Origin: Ophiodon elongatus
Lineage: Eukaryota; Chordata; Actinopteri; Perciformes; Hexagrammidae
Length of the DNA stretch: 64,000 nt
Direction: 5' to 3'
Assembly (NCBI GenBank): GCA_016806645.1
Contig: JACSYO010000438.1
Location: 771,501 to 835,500 of the forward strand
The stretch's first letter is position 1, and each line of letters begins with the position of its first letter. Positions 34,962 through 47,226 of the stretch are shown piece by piece. The position numbers were made by a program, and so were the translations under genes. The notes below the pieces were generated by a model, which ran no database searches, had not been told where the DNA came from, and worked only from the letters and a program-made list of their open reading frames with translations.

Positions 34962-37900
34962 TCAAGTAACTTGTTGCTCATCCAGGAATTCAATCAACTT
35001 AGAGTCCACTTCACTAAAAGGAAAAATACAGAAGATTATTCACATTTACATAAATGATGACCGAAAATTTGGCTCGCTGAACAATTTAATTTGTAAGTTA
35101 TTATTTTACCTGATCTGCTCCTTTACCCATTTCCTTTGCTTGCGAAGGACGAGTAATAAAGGGTCATCTTCAAACTCTTTTTCATCTGAATCTGAAAAAA
35201 AAGGAAAAAACAGTAAAGTAAGAAAGTTGATAATGGAATATGATCAGCTTGTACACATAGCAGACCAATACTATAGGTTGTTTTCTTGTTTAACACTTGA
35301 AAGGCAGTATGAAGTTATGACCGTGAAATTAAAACACAGATAACAAATGTTACAGCATTCGCAAAAAAAGAGAAAAAGCTCCAGGGGTTTTAACCTAAAG
35401 GGTTGTGGCATGTTGGGAAAAGAAACTATTCAAGGGTCAGAATATGTTCTCCACAATTAACTACAGGGTAAAGATTGCTGCTCTTTGCTGCCAGAGGCTC
35501 ACCTTCAGCTTCTTGCAGCAGCTGGGAAATGACCTCCATAGAGTTCTGTGCATTGCATGGAGAAACCGAGGATTGTGGCGGTGCAGAGGCAGTGCAAGGA
35601 GGAGAAACCCACGAGACAGGGGTCCTTTGTGCAAGAGATGGATCCACCGTGGGAAACAATACCTCTGAAATGACCTGTCAAGGCCCAAATGAGAACAGCC
35701 TACTGATTAATACAGCTTTTAATTACCATAATAACATTATACATCACCAAATGATAATGTATGACATTTAAATAAGACACAGTGTGCAGAGTGACGGACG
35801 CGCAATTCAAGATCTGTGGTAACTAGAGTATTTAAAGATTTATTTTCATCTCATTCTAACATGGTCAGACATGAACACCCCTTGTATCTTAAATGATCTG
35901 ATATGACAATGACTCACAAACGGTCCATCTCTTGAGGACAACTACTCAAATATGGGTGTTATGAATCCTCACAAACTACTATATTTTGAGCAGCAAGACA
36001 CAAATATTTCAGTTCATCGCTTATACCGCTGGCAAGTTGATAAGTTATTCTGAAAGTAGGGGAAACATTAAGACAAAATATGCAGACAGCTTTCAAAAGG
36101 CGCTTGTATTAATCACACTACTTAGAGAGCATTAAAGAAAATAACTTGAGAACCTGTCCTAAGGCACTGTGGATTGGAGAAGGGGGCGGTCCATGATCGC
36201 CAGTAGAGCTCTCACTGGAAAACCCCTGGCTTCCTTCCTGTTGCCGCTGCTCTGCCCGCGGCAGGACTATTTTGGGAACTTTTTGATGTGAAAAACTCCT
36301 GTTTGTCAGACCAGGGCCATCAACATGTTCCCTATCCACAGTAGATCTGCAAAAAATACATATATTAGGCATCCAGACATGATTTTTTTTTTTTTAACTC
36401 TGTGTGCATGTTTCAAGACTACCTTGTGGATTTCTTCTGCTTTCTGAAGGACGACGCTGTCTTCGTCTCATTCTTCTCTGACTCTCTTGTCTGGGCTTTC
36501 TCTTTCTTGTTCCTCTCAGACCTTTTGTGGTGAAGAAGCTCCGCTCGTTCTGTAGCCCCAGATGAAGCAGGTGGTGGGGATGGCATAGGCTCACGACTAC
36601 GTTCATCAGTGAAAGTATTCGTCGAGTTTCCAGGCACTCGGGTCTTTTTACAGACAACTTTGGTCTGAGACTCATCTGTACTTTCTGAAAGGCGTTGATG
36701 CGTGCCAGTGCGAGATGACTGGATGGGACACGGCAGGACATCACAGAGTAAATGCATGTGGGCAGGCACACGGGCAATAGCCTGGGGTTGAGAGACTGAA
36801 GAGCCAGAGACCACAAAGGCAGGGAAGGGCGTTGGATCTGGAGCTTGGGGACATGACCTGTGGGCTTCTTTGGTTCGTGGCTGGGGTGCAGTGGTGTGCG
36901 GGTGTGTAGATCTTTGTGAGAATTCAGGAGGCTGAGTACTCTGGCGTTGCTAGAGATAATGCAAGAAAATAAAAATAAAAATTCTGTAAATCTGGAATAA
37001 ATATTAAACAAAACATATGGAGTAAACATGAAGAGATTTTGACTCCAACCTTGTAAGCCTGTCCACTGTCTGAGGGATGGCTTAAGCTGGGGGCCTGCCA
37101 GTTAAATGTGGGACCATGAAGGCTGGAGTGGGACCCCTCCCTGGCCTGCTCAATCTTTCTCCTCAAACGCCACTGGAACAAGATATCCTCTTCCCGACGT
37201 GTGGGAGGCACCAGACAAGGAATGACAGAGGATTCTGAGCTGGCCTTTGCTGTAAATGTCAATAAATCACATTGTACAATAACACTGACACAGCAGTATG
37301 GTTTAAAATAACAAGCATGAAAAAAAAAATGAAGAATGACATCTGCTACAAAATGCATAAGGAGGAACGGCCTTGAGCAAGTTAAAAATCTAAGAAAAGT
37401 AAAAAAATTCCATCTCAAAAATGTTTATTACTTGACACTCTTGTCTTACTGGGAATCAAAGGTCTTCGCACTTGCTCATATACGCTGACTGGAGAAGAGA
37501 AATCTGAGCATTCCAGGCCCTCGGAGCTGACAGGGATAGATCCATCACTCGCAGTACATTCCCTGTTAGAAAGAAAAAAAGTTACTTACATTCAAGGAAT
37601 AAATTCGTTGATCATTAATGTTACTCGCTGGTCTTCATACCCTCTCAGCAGAAGTCTGCCAGCCTTTTCTTGAAGGTGTTGTATCTCTGTGTCATCGAAT
37701 TCAACCAGAGAGAAGTCTGACAACGTCTGAGAAACAAAGAGAACAGACAGAACACTGAACAAGCCACAACTTTTGCTCTTGATATCTCAATATTAATAAT
37801 ACTCAATACAGTGTAAATTAATAGAACAAGATAATTACATTTGCAGCATTTGAGTAAAAAAATCTGATCAGTCACATTGTCTGGCCACATATTGCTCACA

Positions 37901-39507
37901 AATACTGTACACTGAGGTCCTTTTATAATTTTGAGAGGGTGATACATTTGACACAAGCAGGTTGAACGAGCCATAAATGTATAAAACACGGCTGCATAAA
38001 CAATGGCTTCTCAGACATTTAGTAAACACAGAGATTTCCAAATGGACATGTGGTGTGGTGCCGAAATGCAAATATTTATCTGCACACGTCGGCATAAGGT
38101 GTCTCTCCTGAAGACGCTCCTGGCATAAACCAGGACAGGATGCAGACCCAATAATCCATTATAATAGCAGACACAACGAATACAAAACAAGATGGAACAG
38201 TGTCTCGTGGTTTATTTTTAATTTTTAAAGAAATAAATATGCATTCATAGGTAATTTGTTACCTATAAACAATGCACAAGTTATTTATATTTTGTAGAGA
38301 AAGACATTAACAAGCTATATTGTGGCTCAATCACAGCAAACTTACATACGCACTCACACTGAGGGATCCTGTGCATGGTGAAAGGAATCTGTTATGTCGA
38401 TGCTGCCCAGCTGGACTGAAGTTGGCAGGTCCATAGTCATCTTTCAGAGGCTGGATACCATCTGTGCAGAAGAAGAGATTCAACAGAAAGATTTTACCAG
38501 TAAGGTTGCTCTTCACATTGAAATTAAGTGGCTGCTGTGACAGTTAATAACCCCTACATTAAAAAACAGTAAGTGAGAATGCACCTTTGTCTGTTGTTTT
38601 AGTGGGTGTTGAAATGCAGGGTACAGATGAGGGTGACAGCCACCAAAAAGGCTGCTGCTTCTCTCCATCGGCAGAAGGGCTCTGCTGGCGCTCCTCACGA
38701 CTCTGCGGTCGACCATGGCGGAAGCGATCTATGTACCTGGGAGAGCAAAGGTCAATGTTGGTTATAAGCAGTGATTCAAATAGTAAAGAACCTCCGACCA
38801 TTGCCACATCACAGTCACCATGCCATTGCCATGTCTTTTCAGTGCGATTCAAAGTTTAAGAGGATTACTTAGGCACTTAGGGGCACAGGCACGGCTACAT
38901 TTGAGGGTATGGTCTCGACTCTATGAAACTAAAACATACTTTGCCAGCACTGAATCTTGCTGAACTCCTAGCTTTGTGGATTGTCCTGCTCTCGCAGACT
39001 GGGGTTTGGGTGTCTCCATGTCAGATGAGGTTGTAGTGCTGGAAGGACAAGATCCACACTCGGTGGAGGGCCAGGACTCTGCAAAAACTGGTTGTCCATC
39101 CGTGGCGGCAAACCGTTGTTCCCGTTGCTCAAACAGCGGTTGGGTCTCTGGGCACAGAGTGTGTGATTGTGTACTGGATCGCGGGTTTGAACGTACAGGA
39201 CTTGAAGTCTGTAAAAGAACAACAATGTGATATACATGTTTGCATTGACAGGATGTAAAGCAACATAAGAATTAAACATGTCTTGCAGTGTATAAAGTTT
39301 ACTTATAAACATACTGTTTTGTTCTTTTTCTTTGATAGGGACCGGCTACAGGATGGTTGGTAGTATCCCTTGGCCCCTCTGCTCAGTTGAGAGGCATTCT
39401 GCCTTGTGAACACAGGACTGCTGTAAAAAAACAAAACACTTATGAACACCAGTAACTATTGTTTAGGGTAATATAAATGTAATTTTAATATTTTACCTGG
39501 ATTTCAT
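34962..39507 (-). CDS. proser3: PROSER3, proline- and serine-rich protein 3
   Basis: Thirteen exons join in phase to 688 codons plus stop: 39497-39507, 39315-39420, 38940-39208, 38585-38736, 38358-38461, 37641-37726, 37450-37562, 37050-37249, 36423-36949, 36154-36346, 35503-35674, 35110-35191, 34962-35013. The protein is Ser/Pro/Gln-rich and largely low-complexity. More conserved-looking segments are YIDRFRHGRPQSREER followed by FWWLSP, the acidic LSDFSLVEFDDTEI, the basic-acidic REEDILFQWRLRRKIEQ, and the C-terminal LLLVLRKQRKWVKEQI with EVDSKLIEFLDEQ. Molecular function is poorly known. In mammals the gene lies beside HSPB6 and LIN37, as here. The first coding exon has only 11 bases, making it the least certain part. 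The start faces LIN37 across a shared upstream region. Confidence 0.82.
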
Positions 39508-40402
39508 TACAGCTTTAGAACATCACAGGTCATTCCTAATAGCACCGAAAACGGGTGTCTGATTTATGCTATAATAATAAATCATAACGTTAGCTGGCTG
39601 ACTGTGGTACTCAAGTCATACCATAATATAACGAACAGTTAATCTAGAAAGACCCACCGGTCTGCAGGGTTGACTTGGCATGTCCACAAAAGAAAGTTAC
39701 CATGGAGTCAAACGCCAGTAGGACACACATTGTCCCTCAAATAGCACATTAAGATGCTTCAGGAGGCACTTACGATACCTATTAATCCACCGAGTCCAAC
39801 GTTGTAACTGAAAACAAAACTGCAAAGCTATTTTTTTGATAAATATAACATGCTCGATGAAACCAGAAGAAAGAGTCCCTGTTTATGCCGATCGTTATTT
39901 ACCTCTAGGCTCGTAGCCAATAGGAAGTGAGTTTAAAGTGACGGACGTAAAAGGTAGCCAATCACGAAGAACGTCCTCGAAGCAAACGCACCAATCAGCG
40001 CACAAGAAACCGACAGCGCGCGGAAGAGGAAAGTCTGCAAAGGCAGATCACAAAAACAAGCTAAGTTAGCAACGGCCGCTTAAGATAGCAGGTGGCCGCG
40101 GTCCGATACAAATAAAACGTCCCGGTTGAAGTTTATTTCCATGTAATTTTGTCTTGAAACCGCTCTGGGTGACTTCTAGTCCGCTAGTCGCTGTAATAGG
40201 TAACAGGCGTGTGAACTAACGTTGGTTTCCGCTCACTAACCGGCCTAAACCCAACGTTAGCAAGCTAACTACGTATTGTCAAGTAGCATCGGTTACAAAT
40301 CGGTGTCCACACAAGGACGCTGCATATCGGTCTCCTGGGGGGAACTTGTGGTTATATAAGTTAACGCCAACGTGACATAGAAGCTAAAGAAAGGTGGAGA
40401 CA
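39508..40402. promoter_or_regulatory. Bidirectional proser3/lin37 upstream region with three CCAAT boxes
   Basis: Two divergent genes share about 900 bp. CCAAT pentamers occur on the plus strand at 39917-39921, 39958-39962 and 39991-39995, spaced 41 and 33 bp apart. Regularly spaced CCAAT boxes that bind NF-Y are characteristic of cell-cycle and bidirectional promoters. A TTTAAA element lies near 39932. Function is inferred. Confidence 0.55.
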
Positions 40403-42716
40403 ATGCACCACGTCAAGATCAAGACTGAAAGGCCAGGTGAGTAACGTTAACACATTTAACCCCACAGTTAGGTTCTAAACGAGCAGTGTGTCTGGTTAGT
40501 AACCACTCACATTTAGTAGCTAGTAAAGTATTTATTCAGTATGAACTCTTTGTTGTGAGTAAAGTTAATTCCCGTTTGAGTAAAGCACCCACTGTGTCCT
40601 ACTTTCCTCGTTCCTTGCAGACCTGGAGGGGGCTGGTGCACGCAGCAGGTTGGATTCCGTGTTAAAGGGACTGGTGGAGAGGACTGAAAGTGAAAGGTCG
40701 GCACAACCCTTACGTTTGAAACCCATCTAGTCGTTTTGATTACTTTCCCATCAGACTAATGTTGTATTTTTGAACAGGGAACAAAATGAGGGGGATACTG
40801 GAAAGATATCAGCTGACTCCTTAAACAAGTATGGATCAACCATTTGGATCTCAAATGTATTTGTCAACTTTTGTAGACTGCATGATGTACTGTAGCTGGT
40901 GCTGTGGAATGTCTGACTGTCTTGTATATTACCTCCAACATTAAATATACAGTGTATAAGCTTGTTTTTAGATTTCATGTTTCACTTGCTTTCTCTAGGG
41001 ATTTGTCACCGTCATCTGCTGGAAAAAGGCAAGTGTCTATTTTTCAACTGAGCTGTGTATGTCTGCACACCGTAATAGATTTAAAAAGCTGTAACGTTTA
41101 GATTTAGTTTTTTTTTAAGTTTCCATCCTTGTTTTGATTTTTTTCAGGCCGTCAGCTCGATTTTCACAGCACCGGAGGAAGAAGCGTAAAGAGATGGATG
41201 AGGGCATACCAGAGAGCAATCAACACAAGCAAAGTAAACTGAATGGAAGTTTTGAAAACAATTCAGGAAGAAATTACATTGCAGTAAAGGTCATTTTTTG
41301 CTTCCAGTGTGGTCATTTTACCTTTAACTTCATTGTACAATTTCTTACCTTTTCTTTATCTTCCCATTTTCTGTCCTTCTCCACTTGTTAGACGCTTACA
41401 TTATTAAGTTGTTTGATCGCAGTGTGGATCTGGCTCAGTTCAACACCAGCACCCCGCTGTATCCGATTTGCCGTGCCTGGATGAGAAACAATCCTTCTGT
41501 TCGAGTGCCGCCTGCTTCCCCAAGCCCCCCACACATCATGGTGGAGGAAGAGGTGAGGCCATACAGTTATGTCAGATAACTTACCATTAAGTACACATTA
41601 AATTTATATTTTAAAGAAAATCTGGCTTTTTTTTTTGTTTAAGTTTCTAGCTTTACAAAGTAGGAAAGCTATTATTGTGGCCAAAAGTGTTATGGTAAAC
41701 AATATTACGATATTGCATCAACTTGGGAATACTACTTAATTGTGGTAATTATTCAAAATGTAGCATATTGTCTCTTTTACACATCTGTATATGCGTTCAT
41801 ACACTGTGGTTAGAATTATCTATAAAGGACTAAATGTTTGTATGACAAAGCCTCGTATTGATGGTCTGTGGTAACAGTTAAATTTGGCTCTTAAAGCCAC
41901 AAGTGCTTCTCTGCCTGTCTGACCAGCATAAGGGCGCTCTCTTGTGGCAAAGCAATATAAAAATACTAATGTCTTTGGAATTGTTAAATTTACTTTTAGA
42001 GAAAGTATTTACCAGAGTACTTAAAGTACTCTGGTAAATAGGGCTAAGGAATTTCTTAGCCCTACAGATGCTGTGATGCCATGATCTTTGGGCATCACAA
42101 GGCCAGAAATAATTTTGAGTAAGTGGCTGTTCAACTTCATTCCTTACTCAAATGTTCTTTCTTTTGCCAGCTTACAGACATGATCAATGGTAGAGGTCAG
42201 AATGTGTACAGACTCCCTCCTCCAACGTCCTGTCCAATCAGCACCTCTGGTGAACCCATCAATCTCAGGATCCCACAGACTGAAAAACCCACTGTTAACA
42301 AGGTTCTGTATATTATATGTATGAGAATTATTGATGGTGTTTTACTTGCATAGGGATATTAAATGACACATTAACATAAAATGGATTAGTTAAAGTTACC
42401 TAATGAATTATAATTTAAATATAATTAACTAAATCTGAATTGTTTCTCTTTCCACAGTTGACAGATTCACTTCCTGTATCAGGTTCTCTCATATGTGACC
42501 ACATGGAACGTTGGAAAAAGATAAGACAAAAGTATGTTCTTTTATTGAAAATAATTACTCCCATTATCATTGACTTTTGTACTATAGACCACCCACCTTG
42601 AGCTCAGGGTTTTACCCATGGGTGTTCTTGTGTCACTTGTAAAATGCTTGAATTGTTGCGCTTATGAAGTCCGGTCATGGTGTACAATTTATGTGAATGT
42701 GTTTGCAAGTTAAATG

Positions 42717-42748
<32 letters not shown>

Positions 42749-42898
42749 ATACTGAAACATCCAAAAGTTTGGTACGAGTTGAGCTGATTCATATTGGTCT
42801 TTTTCCCTAGATGGAAGGAGTGCTCTAACAAGAACCAGTTAAGATACAGCGAGAGTATCAAGGTTCTTAAGGAGATGAAGGAGCTCTATGATCGCTAA
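40403..42898 (+). CDS. lin37: LIN37, DREAM/MuvB complex subunit
   Basis: Exons 40403-40436, 40621-40696, 40778-40828, 40999-41028, 41148-41233, 41392-41552, 42171-42302, 42458-42531 and 42811-42898 encode 243 residues, close to human LIN37 (246). Diagnostic segments are RPSARFSQHRRKKRKEMDEG, KLFDRSVDLAQFNTSTPLYP with ICRAWMRNNPSV, and near the end WKKIRQKWKECSNKNQLRYS. LIN37 is a MuvB core subunit. With p130/E2F it represses cell-cycle genes in quiescence. It is nuclear and acts through CHR and E2F promoter elements. The fourth intron begins with GC rather than GT (AAG, then GCAAGT). The gene is head-to-head with PROSER3. Confidence 0.95.
41029..41147 (+). other. lin37: GC-AG intron in lin37
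   Basis: The junction AAAAAG/GCAAGT ... TTTTCAG/GCCG is needed to join AGK to RPSARF, matching the conserved LIN37 sequence. The donor fits the strong AG/GCAAGT consensus known for the minor GC-AG class. Confidence 0.85.
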
Positions 42899-44739
42899 CT
42901 GGCTTGTTCTGTGGCTCTCCACCACAAAACGGACTCCACGCAGTTGTAAGGGAGCCATGGTATAGAGCAGTCAATGTTTGAACACACCTGCTATGTACGT
43001 AATCAGACTCCTAGGAAAGCATGAACATAACTTTGAGCCTTAAATAAACCATATGTCCTACGCATTGCAGAAGAAATATTCGACAGGATTTTAAAGGTTT
43101 TTTTTGCAATTTGTTCCAGTGTGATGTGGGACTGTTTTTAGTCATACAAATTGTTTGCAGATGTCTGAATAAACGAATCAGTTTTCCAGACACAGTGACT
43201 CCCTCCTTCCTGTGGCATCCTCAACATAACCAGACTAAAGTCCATTGTGGTCTAAACCACTTTCAGATCTGCTCTATTCAACACACAAGCACTGGAGAAC
43301 AAAGCAACTTAAATTAACTTGAATTACATTTGCTATTCAATATGACTCATTCTTTTGAAATGCATGTGAGCTTTTTGGTTCTTTATCAACTAATCAAGTT
43401 AGGTGACGCCCCAATGACCATACATTCAGATTATGTAACACTCTTAAGTGAAGTGTTAGGCAATTAACACATTCTAAACCGCTGTTTTGCAATATTGCTG
43501 ACTGGAAGGGCAGTTACAGGAAGTGGTGAATAAGTATTTAAGCACACTACAGTACATTGAGGCAAAAGTGCTGACGGTAGTTTGATCAAGATGGCACACC
43601 AGATGAACAGTGAAGGAATTTGTACTATATTTATTTTTGGCTCATACATGAGCTGTCCCTTGCCTGAGTCTTTAATGGGTCCTAGTGCTAGATCTTTGTT
43701 TCCCTTCCACTATTAATTAAAATTTTCGTCAAATGCATAATCGAGGAGTCAGTGCTCTTGTGATATCAGATGCTTTTAAGCCCCAAATTGAGGAAAGCAC
43801 ACAAAGTGCCCTATGTGCACAAGATAGTTAATAACTAGGAACCACCTCAGTTCATTTACTGTAAGAAAAAAGGAAGAAAAGAAGTGCTTAAGAGAGTTTC
43901 TCATGAGATAAATAACTAATATACTAAATAAGTGCATCAAACAGAAGGAAGAGAACATCTCATCAAAATTAACTTTTTATTCACTGTATTGAAATGCATA
44001 TAGCTCAATCATTAAAGCTCAGTCTTATGTAAATAAGCTAGAGCATCAAAAGTTAACAAAGATAAACATACAACTGGTCTCTTTATCATATGAATTATAG
44101 ACATTTCCATTTCTGATGTATTGAAGGTTACAGTTTCATGGTACAAAATAATTCAGTGTTACAAAAAAGAACTTGATATTTACATCCTGAAGCCACAGCA
44201 CACCCATACAGGTGTTTTCAATTATTCTGGCTGATTAGACCTAAGATATTGGGAGCTGTGATGTCATCAAACTGCATTTACTAGTAATGAAAAGGTGAAC
44301 GTTGTAACAAGTGCAACATAAGTAACAAGGGAGTCAATAAGAATAAGGATGTCTTATCAACCATAATTGAAAACACCTGATCACGAGTATTGGTCGCTTT
44401 AATAAAAAAATAAACGCATTGAAATCACATAGCAAATATGTAAAAAATAAAAAATTCTATGCACAGATATACTGACCAAATCAATTTAACATGTTATTTG
44501 TAACATGTTTGTGCTCTACGTTTCTCCCTATTGAGTACAAGTTTAATGTGGACACATTAGATTTACATCTCCTGTGAAGGCCGTCCCAATCAGTGCTCAC
44601 TGTCTCTCTCCTCAGGGATTTCTGTGAAGTTTATAGAAGTGGCTGTGGAGACCTCATTCAGTGCTCCCCGTCTCTCTCTCTCTTTCTCCGCAGTCCGCTT
44701 CACAAGGGTAATGAAAACCAACACTGGTGTTATTAAAAG
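42899..44739. other. Convergent interval lin37 - FPR-like receptor
   Basis: No gene is seen. Plus-strand AATAAA hexamers at 43043-43048 and 43168-43173 are candidate lin37 polyA signals. The right part is probably 3' UTR of the receptor gene. Confidence 0.55.
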
Positions 44740-44745
44740 TTATAT
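44692..44745. repeat. 54-bp exact direct repeat, copy 1
   Basis: The segment from AGTCCGCTTCACAAGG to AAAAGTTATAT is identical, base for base and in the same orientation, to 46491-46544. This copy spans the stop codon and last two bases of the receptor coding sequence and the start of its 3' UTR. Confidence 0.95.
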
Positions 44746-46213
44746 TTTGCTATCTTGTAAGGGAGTGGATGAGCCTTTCCTCTCCCCGGGTGCGCTAGAG
44801 TCAGACCTCCGGGTTATCCGAGAAAAGTGTGATGACAAGGAGTGAGAAGACCTAGATGACAAGTGGTCCTCTGCCAGGGCACTCTCTAGGACAAAGCATA
44901 TGGACTGCTTGAGCTTCTTCTGGAATTCATCACACATGAAAACATAGAGAATGGGGTTCAGGCAGCTGTTCATAAAACCGAGGCTCAAAACCAGTGGACC
45001 CACAATAGGAACAATATTCCGGAGATCTAAGTTATTTGGGATCATTAAATCTATTAAACATAAAATGTGGAAGGGCAACCAGCAGAGGAAGAATGCAAGA
45101 AGGACAGAGAAAATGATTCGGCAAGATCTCTGTCTCCTGATCTTCTGCAAGCGCCCTGCACGAACAGCTATGGCCACATAAGAGACCAATATTACCAAGA
45201 AAGGGATGAGGAAACCCATGACAAAGCGAAAAATGTTGAGACTCAATATTTGTTTTTTGGATGCAGAATAACCACAGCGAATCGTCCCCCCTCTGTAACT
45301 TAGCTCTCGAAAGGTGGCATAAGGGATGCTGCAGACCATAGCAGTCATCCAGATGACAACGCATATAACCTGGGCTTTGCGAACGGTGCGCTTGTTGTGT
45401 GCCCACACCGCCACCCAGATCGACAGGCAACGGTCCAGACTTATGGCTGTCAGAAGAAAGACACTTGCAAACATGTTGACTACATTCACAAAGGTGTTGA
45501 GCTTGCACATTAATTGTCCAAATTTCCATTGGTACTCCTGAGAGACAGAAATGATGGAGAAAATCAGGAAGGCTGTGAAGAGGAAGTCAGCCAGAGCCAA
45601 GTTGAGAAACCAAACTGAGTTGACCGTTCTCTTCATCCTGCAGCCGGTCACATAGATGACCACACCGTTGCCCAGAGTCCCAACTATAAATACCATGCAG
45701 TAGATGACCAGGGTCACCGTACGCACATTTCTGAAAACCACTTCTACTCCAGCTAGTTGACGCACAGTTGAAGTGATGTTATCTGTTGAACAAAAAATAA
45801 ATGTGAAAATACAGACATTAGTATCTTCAACACAATCTGCAATATGCATTGAGAAACGGATAATTTAATTACTTTTATAACCAGAAAGCATAAATGATCT
45901 GTCTTTATTAACTGTATGTTGGTTGGTAGTTTTTATTATTGTGTTTTCGAAAGCCCCTGTCCTGGTACATATTCTATAGTAACTCCCACTTTAATCCTAG
46001 GTTGGATGAAGTAGACACTTTGACTACATTGTGTTAAATTGCAAGTTAACTTTTCTCCCATTGCACTCAGTTACTGTAGTGCCCAGAAAATATTACCTAT
46101 TAACAACAAAATATGGTTTATGCATCAGTTTGGGAAGAAATAGAAGACCACCATTCTGTTAATGCAATCTAAAAGCGTCACACTCATATGGAAAGTGTCT
46201 TACCAGTCTCCAT
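44740..46213 (-). CDS. Formyl-peptide/chemerin-receptor-like GPCR
   Basis: A tiny first coding exon (46204-46213, MET plus one base) joins exon 2 (44740-45782) to give 350 residues. The N-terminus carries an NIT glycosylation sequon at residue 5. Seven hydrophobic helices follow: GNGVVIY in TM1, LNLALADFLF in TM2, a Cys in QLMCKLN before TM3, SLDRCLSIW at the end of TM3, FFLCWLPFHI in TM6 and NPILYVFM in TM7. DRC in place of DRY is typical of the FPR/CMKLR1 subgroup of chemoattractant receptors, which signal through Gi in leukocytes. The tail is Ser-rich (SSRSSHSLSSHFS), suiting GRK phosphorylation. Assignment among FPR, CMKLR1 and GPR1-like receptors cannot be settled by eye. Confidence 0.88.
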
Positions 46214-46490
46214 TTTTCTGGTGCAGCGAGAGTCTGTCTTTATTCTAAAGTAATCTCTATCTGGTTCTGCCTTTATTCAGTCTCTCTTTGATTACTCCTC
46301 CTTCTCAGTCCATGCAGCAGCCAATGAAACAATACTTCTGATGTTGTCATGACTTTGCAAAGAGGCATTAAGCCATGGACAGAGAGTGGACAAAATAACA
46401 AGGACACCTTGGAATGTAATGCAATCCAATAAGACTGTATGATCTAAAAATGACTTGAGCTGAATGAGCATCAGTCTCAATAGAAGTTAA

Positions 46491-46544
46491 AGTCCGCTTC
46501 ACAAGGGTAATGAAAACCAACACTGGTGTTATTAAAAGTTATAT
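46491..46544. repeat. 54-bp exact direct repeat, copy 2
   Basis: Identical to 44692-44745. This copy lies just downstream of the chymotrypsinogen polyA signal on the minus strand, about 1.8 kb from copy 1. The receptor gene lies between the two copies. Confidence 0.95.
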
Positions 46545-46545
46545 A

Positions 46546-46551
46546 TTTTAT
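46546..46551 (-). terminator. Candidate chymotrypsinogen polyadenylation signal
   Basis: AATAAA on the minus strand lies about 180 bp after the stop codon of the chymotrypsinogen gene and next to copy 2 of the 54-bp repeat. Confidence 0.6.
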
Positions 46552-46730
46552 TAATCGTTTCTCACACATGCACCAAACAAAGCATTAGGGAGTGGTTGCT
46601 ACCCTTCAAAGCCAATATAAATAGTAGGAGCCTTGTGACAGCATATATTAAAGCTGTGTAGAATCACTCATTGATCACAGTGATTAGCAGGATGATGCAC
46701 ATCTCTATTGCCAATATTTTTTGTTGCATG

Positions 46731-47184
46731 TTAGTTGGAAGCAACAGTCTGGTCAATCCAGCTTCGTAGGTAGGACACACGGGAGTACACTGCAGGGGTG
46801 CGCACGTTGCAGTTCGGGGTACCCCAGGACACGATACCCACAAGGGACCACGCTCCACTGTTCTCACAGACCAGAGGGCCACCAGAGTCACCCTGAAATG
46901 AGACAAATGTGTATCTAAATTGCTTTTAAGAGCATGCATGGGGTCATCTAATATAATAAAATTGACATTGCTTGATAATAAAGCATTGAGAAAAAGTTCT
47001 GTATGGCTTTACACAGGATGTGAGCTGGCCTTGCGTAACTCTAAAATTATTACAAAAACAGGAAACATGCAGCAAGAACTTTGTTGAGTAAGAAGTCAGA
47101 GCTCTCTTCAGTAACACTTTCATTGTTGTTTAAATGTAAATTCAATATTCAGATTTACAAGTATATACATGCAATTTTACCTCC

Positions 47185-47226
<42 letters not shown>

